From Prosapia bicincta (Eukaryota > Arthropoda > Insecta > Hemiptera > Cercopidae), in the NCBI GenBank assembly GCA_036971475.1, contig JBAIZL010000005.1, forward strand, positions 234,007,369 to 234,071,368: a DNA stretch of 64,000 nt. Direction: 5' to 3'. Under the pieces are notes generated by a model, which was given only the letters and a program-made list of their open reading frames with translations, did no database searches and had not been told where the DNA came from. The first letter of the stretch is position 1; every line of letters starts with the position of its first letter. Of this stretch, positions 58,641 through 64,000 are shown in pieces. The position numbers and the translations under genes were made by a program.

Positions 58641-60262
58641 AATTCAAGCCATTGGATTCTCTAACAAGGTCAATGTGTTCTATTTAGTACAGCTTGTCGC
58701 ACTCGCTAAACACATTTTCTGATGTTTGACCTTTTATCAAACAAAGGTTTAACCTGTTGTTCTGAAGTTATTCACCTATAGACAACATGATGGAATGCGT
58801 CCCCTAAGACCCGCAACGTTTGCGAAATTCACTTTGCGTAACAACACAAGAATCACCACTTTTGAAATACGACAAAACGCTCAGTGTTCATTAGACCACT
58901 GATCATTGCTACTGAAATGGCATTGTTTAGGCTTAAGAAAGGGACAGTCCTTACCCTCCCCCCTCTCTAACCACTCAAATGGTTAGCATTGCACAAAACA
59001 AAACTGTCATGTTTGTTTTAGCTGCTTTCTGTATTAGTAATTTTAAAAAAATTTTGTGTGTAGTAAAATAGCCTAACAAGTTTGTTGTTTCAGTTATTTG
59101 TACTACCTTTTACTCTGAATTTTATTATAGCTATAAAAACTGGAATCCAAATCATTGAGAACTTTAAATAATTTTAACCTCAAATTATTTTATTCAGTTA
59201 AATTTATTTTTTCAAATTTAAGGCTATTATTATGTAATTTGTAAAATTGTTTTAACTAAATGATCATTTTTAAATATGCGTGTTCAGACAGAAAATGATT
59301 TCATCAAAACCTTACATTGTTTTCTATTTGAAAACAGTTTGAATGTTTGCTTGATTTTAATAATATCAACATGTAAATACAATAATGATACTACTGATTG
59401 AAAGATTATAGTTTACAAACAATTAAATAATTGAGAATATTTACAGGCTGATTGAATAATTGCAGTTGCAACAAGTGACCAACCCATTCACAGAACAGGC
59501 TCAGGTCACATAATAAAGGGTCAGGGTCAGTACAGTGAATGTTAATTGAAAACTTTTAAAAAACGTGAAACAAATAATGCCAAACATAATGTAAATATTG
59601 AAATTTTGTCTATTTTACAGTTATGTTGTTTATTTTATAATTATAAAAAAAATTATATTTAAAATTATGTAAGTTAAAAAAAAATTATATGAAAACAGGA
59701 AATAGAAAAAATTATTTGTTACCTGGTTCACCAGTTCAAATAAAGTGATATTACAATATTTCGATGTATTAATGTTCCAAAAGAACCACTGTTATTAAGA
59801 GAAGTAAACAAAGGGTAAACTAAATAGGAGTATTAACAAAGAGAAAAGTTTTTAATTAACTAAAGTCATTAAGAAAAACTTGTTAAAAATAAATTAATAG
59901 ACCAGATTTTAATTTTTTCCTCTGCATTATACTTTAACAGTTTGTTCCAGTTTATTTATTTTTAAAAATAATAATGTAGGCTAGCAAAATTGCACAAAAC
60001 TGAAATCTCATAAAAATATTTTCTAAATAACTTTAATGTTACATGTTTCAATAATGGTACTTACTTAGTATACAGAAGTAAATTTTTGATATAGCCCTGT
60101 TACAGTAGTTTCTTTTTACTAATTCAATTTTCTCTTCAAATGATGTAGGTTATACATTTAAAAAATGTTATTTAAAAAAAAATATGGTTTTAAAGACATT
60201 TGAATAAATTTGTCTATTTTGCTTCACGCAATGTTATTTTGAATTTTGTAGTCCATTATATT
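58641..60262. other. AT-rich intergenic sequence
   Basis: No gene recognised. Confidence 0.35.
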
Positions 60263-60352
60263 TGGAGAAACCTAATTAATCACTTTTATATTAGTGTATG
60301 ACTATCCGAATGTTAAATTTCGGATAGTCATAAACTAATGTAAAAATTATTA
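60263..60352. repeat. Short palindrome of the family A PLE tail
   Basis: TTAGTGTATGACTATCCGAA and TTCGGATAGTCATAAACTAA face each other across a few bases. Only the extreme 3' tails remain, without ribozyme sequence. Confidence 0.8.
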
Positions 60353-61118
60353 ACAATGTTATTATTATTTCTTAGCAAAATGTAAATTGATCTATGATAA
60401 AATTTGTTTTTTTCAGTGGTGAAGTTGACTCATAATAAAATACATTTTTAATAAAATTATAGATTATAATAAAAGTACAATGCAATGAAACCTACAGTTT
60501 GTGTATTGCATGAAGTGGCTGTGCTCATTAGCACTTTATGTATTAGTTTATGCAGAGTAAGGGAACTTATTGGATCTAGATTGGAATGTGCAGATTTTAT
60601 AAATTCTGCACAAGCCTGCATGCTTGATGAGAGAACATAAAAGAAATAATCTTGTATTACAAAAATAATTACATAAAAAGAATAATAAATACAAGAATCA
60701 TTACTAAGTAGTTTCAAAAATATTACTATGCAAACTTACAAAAAAATATTTTAACTAATGCAAGAATTTGTGATGTATTTTAGTGAATATTTAGGTGTTC
60801 TAAATCTAAACTGTTTAAAACAATTTTTTTAATAGATTTCTTATAACTTCAACAATTGCTATAAGGCCATAAATTTTATACTTAGTTATATGTTGTGTGT
60901 ATGCAATGTGTAGGCCCTATATATGCATATGTGTCTGCTCATAAGCTGACACACTAAAATCGGAAAATCAGTTAAATATATTGAAGGAAAAAATTTATAA
61001 CTAGCTAGGAAGTTTATTAAAACGAGGCATTAAAATTCTAATGTAATAAAGGTAATTTATTTCAAAATTGACCTAATCTGTAGTAAAGATGTTCTATAGA
61101 TTTAAGAATGTAATATCC
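60353..61118. other. AT-rich spacer
   Basis: The minus-strand frame at 60457-60717 has no recognisable similarity. Confidence 0.3.
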
Positions 61119-61470
61119 TAAAATCCTTCACCGTTATTTCCATGTCCTATTCAGACAATATCAGTCCGCTAGCACTACAGCACAGCAGAACAGTCAAATG
61201 ATCGTTTGCGGCCTTAAACCCCGGGCAGATTTCTCCTCATCAGATAAGATAGTTCGTAAAGACATTTTTTACCAAAACAGTCCAGTCTCATCCGCGATAA
61301 AAAACTTGATCGGCTTTTCTCCGAAATAAGGTGTTTTAAATGCGTTGGAAATGAATTACGGCTTCGTGGTCCACTGATGCTGATTCACCGACAATTTTCT
61401 CTCTTGAAATTGTCAAACCAACCTTTAGGCCTACTTACTGAAAATGATTGACTGTCGGTACGTTCACTAA
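61119..61470 (-). pseudogene. Tigger/pogo transposase fragment, inverted copy
   Basis: The minus strand includes GWFDNFKRENCR (61420-61385), the WFdrFk+R motif preceding the catalytic domain, then degraded sequence matching the right-hand copy, including the region of the first catalytic aspartate (eroded here: FLSRMRLDCFGKKCL in a shifted frame). It is the reverse complement of 62105-62451. Confidence 0.72.
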
Positions 61471-61600
61471 GTGAAAACAGAGGTCCGAATTTCTCACAGT
61501 TTGTCAATGGTGAAATAGCGTAAAATGTTGTTTCCAGGTGTATTTTTAAAAAATTTCCGGAAGATTTCCCAGGCAGGACCTGGGGCTCAGACCTCAAAAC
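61468..61600. repeat. Interspersed repeat, copy 1
   Basis: CACTAAGTGAAAACAGAGG, TTTCTCACAGTTTGTCAATGG, TGTTTCCAGGTGTATTTTTAAA recur in reverse complement at 63490-63615. Unknown family. Confidence 0.8.
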
Positions 61601-62104
61601 ATAAGGTCTACTGCAAGAAATAAGCATCAGAAACTTTGGTAAAGGGGGGGGGGCGCGTATCTTGGAGCAGTTTGGAGTCAGTTTAGTGAAATGGGAGTTG
61701 CAGCAGCAGCAACAAAATTTAGAACAGGCTGAAACAGCATAAATACAGAACTGACAATCGCTAGACAAATAACAAAGGATGAGTGGTTGTAGGAAATGCA
61801 AGGAAGAAGTAAATGGGGTTAGGGTGAGGCCAGAGGTGGTGGTAAGTCAGCCAAGATCATATTGGAAATTCAAGCAGGATCAAGGGTTCAAGTATAACCT
61901 TGAAAATCTCAGTCTTTTGTACTTCTACAAGCAAAGTTTGTGGAAAAGTTAATATTTCAATTAGTATTGCAATTAGTATTTCAATTACTGCTCTAAAGAA
62001 CAGTAAGGTAGAAAAAAATACTGCCTTTTTATTTAGTTTTATTATTTCAGTTTTTATTTGCGAAAATACGGCGTTAGTATCAACGTTTTGTTTAAAACTG
62101 TGCT
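61601..62104. other. Spacer between inverted Tigger fragments
   Basis: Contains a G-run near 61650 and (ATTTCAATTAGTATTGCA)-like short direct repeats at 61955-61990. No gene recognised. Confidence 0.35.
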
Positions 62105-62451
62105 GAACGTACCGACAGTCAATCATTTTCAGTAAGTAAAGGTTAGTTTGACAAGTTCAAGAGAGAAAATTGTCGGTGAATCAGATCAGTGAACCACGAA
62201 GCCGCAATTCATTTCCAACGCATTTAAAACATCTTATTTCTGAGAAACGCCGATCAAGTTTTTAACGCGGACGAGACGGGACTGTTTTGCTTAAAAATGC
62301 CTTCACGAACTTTCTTATCTAAGGAGGAGAAATCTGCTCAGGGTTTAGGGCCGCAAAGGATCATTTGACTGTTCTGCTGTGCTGTAGTGCTAGCGGACTG
62401 ATATTGTCTCAATAGGACATGGAATTAACGGTGAAGGATTTTAGGACATTA
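62105..62451 (+). pseudogene. Tigger/pogo transposase fragment with catalytic-site motif
   Basis: On the plus strand ADQVFNADETGLFCLKMPSR, then TFLSKEEKSAQG (62250-62340), shows the NADETGL motif with the first catalytic aspartate of Tigger-like DDE transposases. Sequence before it (SSRENCR, HFQRI) and after (FDCSAVL-like) is interrupted by stops. Together with the TIR at 63000-63089 this is the rest of one element; the left half of its body has been rearranged into the inverted arm at 61119-61470. Confidence 0.8.
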
Positions 62452-63087
62452 ACAGTGAATATGTCGACTTTTGAAAAGTGCGAACCAAGATTTGACGGAA
62501 GAAGAGCTGGAAGAACTAAATACCTACCCTGTGCCGACTAATAGTAAGAAATGTATCGCCGAAATTGGCATTATGTATGTCTAAGGGAAACAGCTGCAGC
62601 AGTTACTGAAATTGATATCTTTTTAGAATTGCCATTAAAACTTAATCGAAAGCTGGAAGAAGCACTATCGCCATATGAAAAGGTGTGTAAAGAACTATAA
62701 AATATCGGGACAAAGTAAAATAACAAGTATAAAAAAATCAAATTAACAGACTTTAAAAGAATATTTGTCTAAAATTAGGTGTTTAAAAATTTAGCGGATA
62801 GTGTTGAACAATAAAATATACGTATGTCTGTGTGCGTGTTTGAGAGCGCATATTTAGTAATGTTTTCGGATTGAAAGAGAACGTAAATAAACAATAAAAA
62901 TATGTATGTAACTATGTAGTATGTAAATATACCATAATATATTGTAAGTGTACAGTATAGTTGTAGTTAATGTTAAAATTGTTCATGGGGAACGTAAACC
63001 TTCCCTTTCCATATAGGCCTACAGTTGGTTTTAGTATTCGTGGTAAGTTCGGGGAACATAACCTCCGCGAGTAATGAGGGATGACTG
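62452..63087 (+). mobile_element. 3' part and right terminal repeat of the Tigger element
   Basis: The end, in reverse complement, reads CAGTCATCCCTCATTACTCG, CGGAGGTTATGTTCCCCGAAC, the usual form of Tigger/pogo terminal repeats, bordered by TA (63088-63089), the expected target duplication. The non-coding part before it includes an open piece NLTEEELEELNTYPVPTN (about 62500). Confidence 0.72.
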
Positions 63088-64000
63088 TATATAATACCTA
63101 AAACATCATATCCCCCCACACCACCTTATCTAGAGTCAATTTAAACTGAACCTCTCATTACAAAATTCTGGCTTGTGCCTGAAATGAGGTTACATAATAA
63201 CAACTAATGTTAAAAAATTAATTATCAATTATGGAAACAATATATCATAAGCACGGTATTAATAAACAATAGTTCAATTTTAAATCATCTTAAAAATATT
63301 GTATTTGTGAAGGTTGTGTTGGTCATCTCTCATTGAAAAGCTGTAGGAGGTATAGGGTACACATGTTGTGCACACATGTTGAGCTGGAATCCTGTTTCTC
63401 ATTTGTCTATAAGAAACTGCCAACACTCTGTATTTAAAGTCTATTATTTACCATAAAATTTTGTTTCTTACCAGTAACGTAGCTAGAGAATTATTTTGGG
63501 CTCTGACTTAGGACCTGTGAGGAAAATTTTTAAAAATACACCTGGAAACAACATTTTACCCTATTTTACCATTGACAAACTGTGAGAAATTCGGCCCTCT
63601 GTTTTCACTTAGTTGAATTATTAACCATATACGTTTAATACGGGTCGGAATTATCGGCGGTATTCCAAAAGGCGGAAATTGTTTTCCTGAAACACAAAAG
63701 TTTGATGGTAATAAAGTTCTGAATCGTTTGATTCATGCTAAACTAGATTTTAATGACACTAAATTGTATGTTATACATCATTTTAGAGCATGAGCAAACA
63801 CTTTGGTCAAGCGTATGAGGGGAAAGTGAGTACGCAACCCGAAAATCAACAGTTATTTTGCCCTGCCGTGTGGCTCATGTCAGTGATGAATTTTTTAGAA
63901 TAGGGTATTTGTTTACTGTGAGGAAGAATCAAGAAAGTGTAACTATTATAACATGTCTTGCTGGTTTGATACATTTCAACCCAATTACTCCTACTTCCAA
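63088..64000. other. Right end of the window; interspersed repeat copy 2
   Basis: 63490-63615 is the inverted second copy of the repeat at 61468-61600, with similarity extending to about 63480 (GGGCTCTGACTTAGGACCTG). Otherwise no gene recognised. Confidence 0.6.

Overview
The window looks like a piece of an AT-rich arthropod nuclear genome, most likely an insect. The evidence is a spliced animal gene with long introns, and a dense load of Penelope-like elements (PLEs), an I-group non-LTR retrotransposon, an R2-like remnant, Tigger/pogo and hAT remnants, fold-back DNA elements and satellite arrays. Nothing bacterial or viral was seen. The species cannot be named from this sequence; a hemipteran would fit but that is a guess.

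One host gene is clear. Four exons on the + strand (32628-33025, 37331-37418, 48592-48688, 51620-51753) join in frame through GT/AG splice sites into a 238-residue TAF11, the histone-fold subunit of TFIID. Its about 0.6 kb of coding sequence is spread over 19 kb because introns 1-3 are filled with mobile DNA. A GC-rich 119-base open segment flanked by splice signals on the - strand (28552-28670) may be an exon of a second gene.

Layout. 1-5.2 kb: an 82-bp tandem array running off the left edge, a diverged minisatellite and featureless sequence. 5.2-8.7 kb: a decayed PLE with its hammerhead ribozyme, then an R2-like fragment. 8.9-15.5 kb: small repeats, then a 154-bp satellite array into which a 5'-truncated I-group element inserted. 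16-24 kb: a MITE, a tandem duplication, TA tracts, a ribozyme-bearing palindrome and a tRNA-derived sequence. 24.4-30.3 kb: PLE palindromes, some nested in each other and in a Tigger element. 32.6-51.8 kb: the TAF11 gene; its introns hold fold-back elements, a nearly full-length I-group element with 15-bp target-site duplications, a hAT-like remnant and PLE fragments. 53-60 kb: more PLE copies. 61-63.1 kb: inverted Tigger fragments and a Tigger terminus.

The most striking signal is a set of hammerhead-ribozyme motifs (at least five sequence families plus a possible sixth with a lost core) at the 3' ends of PLE copies. In most loci two 3' ends face outward as head-to-head inverted repeats. The strands that would form stem III are very short and mostly self-complementary (CGCG, ACGT, AGCT, CGTG), as expected for hammerheads that act as dimers. 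Hammerheads in PLEs are known as a class; the diversity of families and their repeated packaging as palindromes within one 64-kb window is what deserves follow-up.
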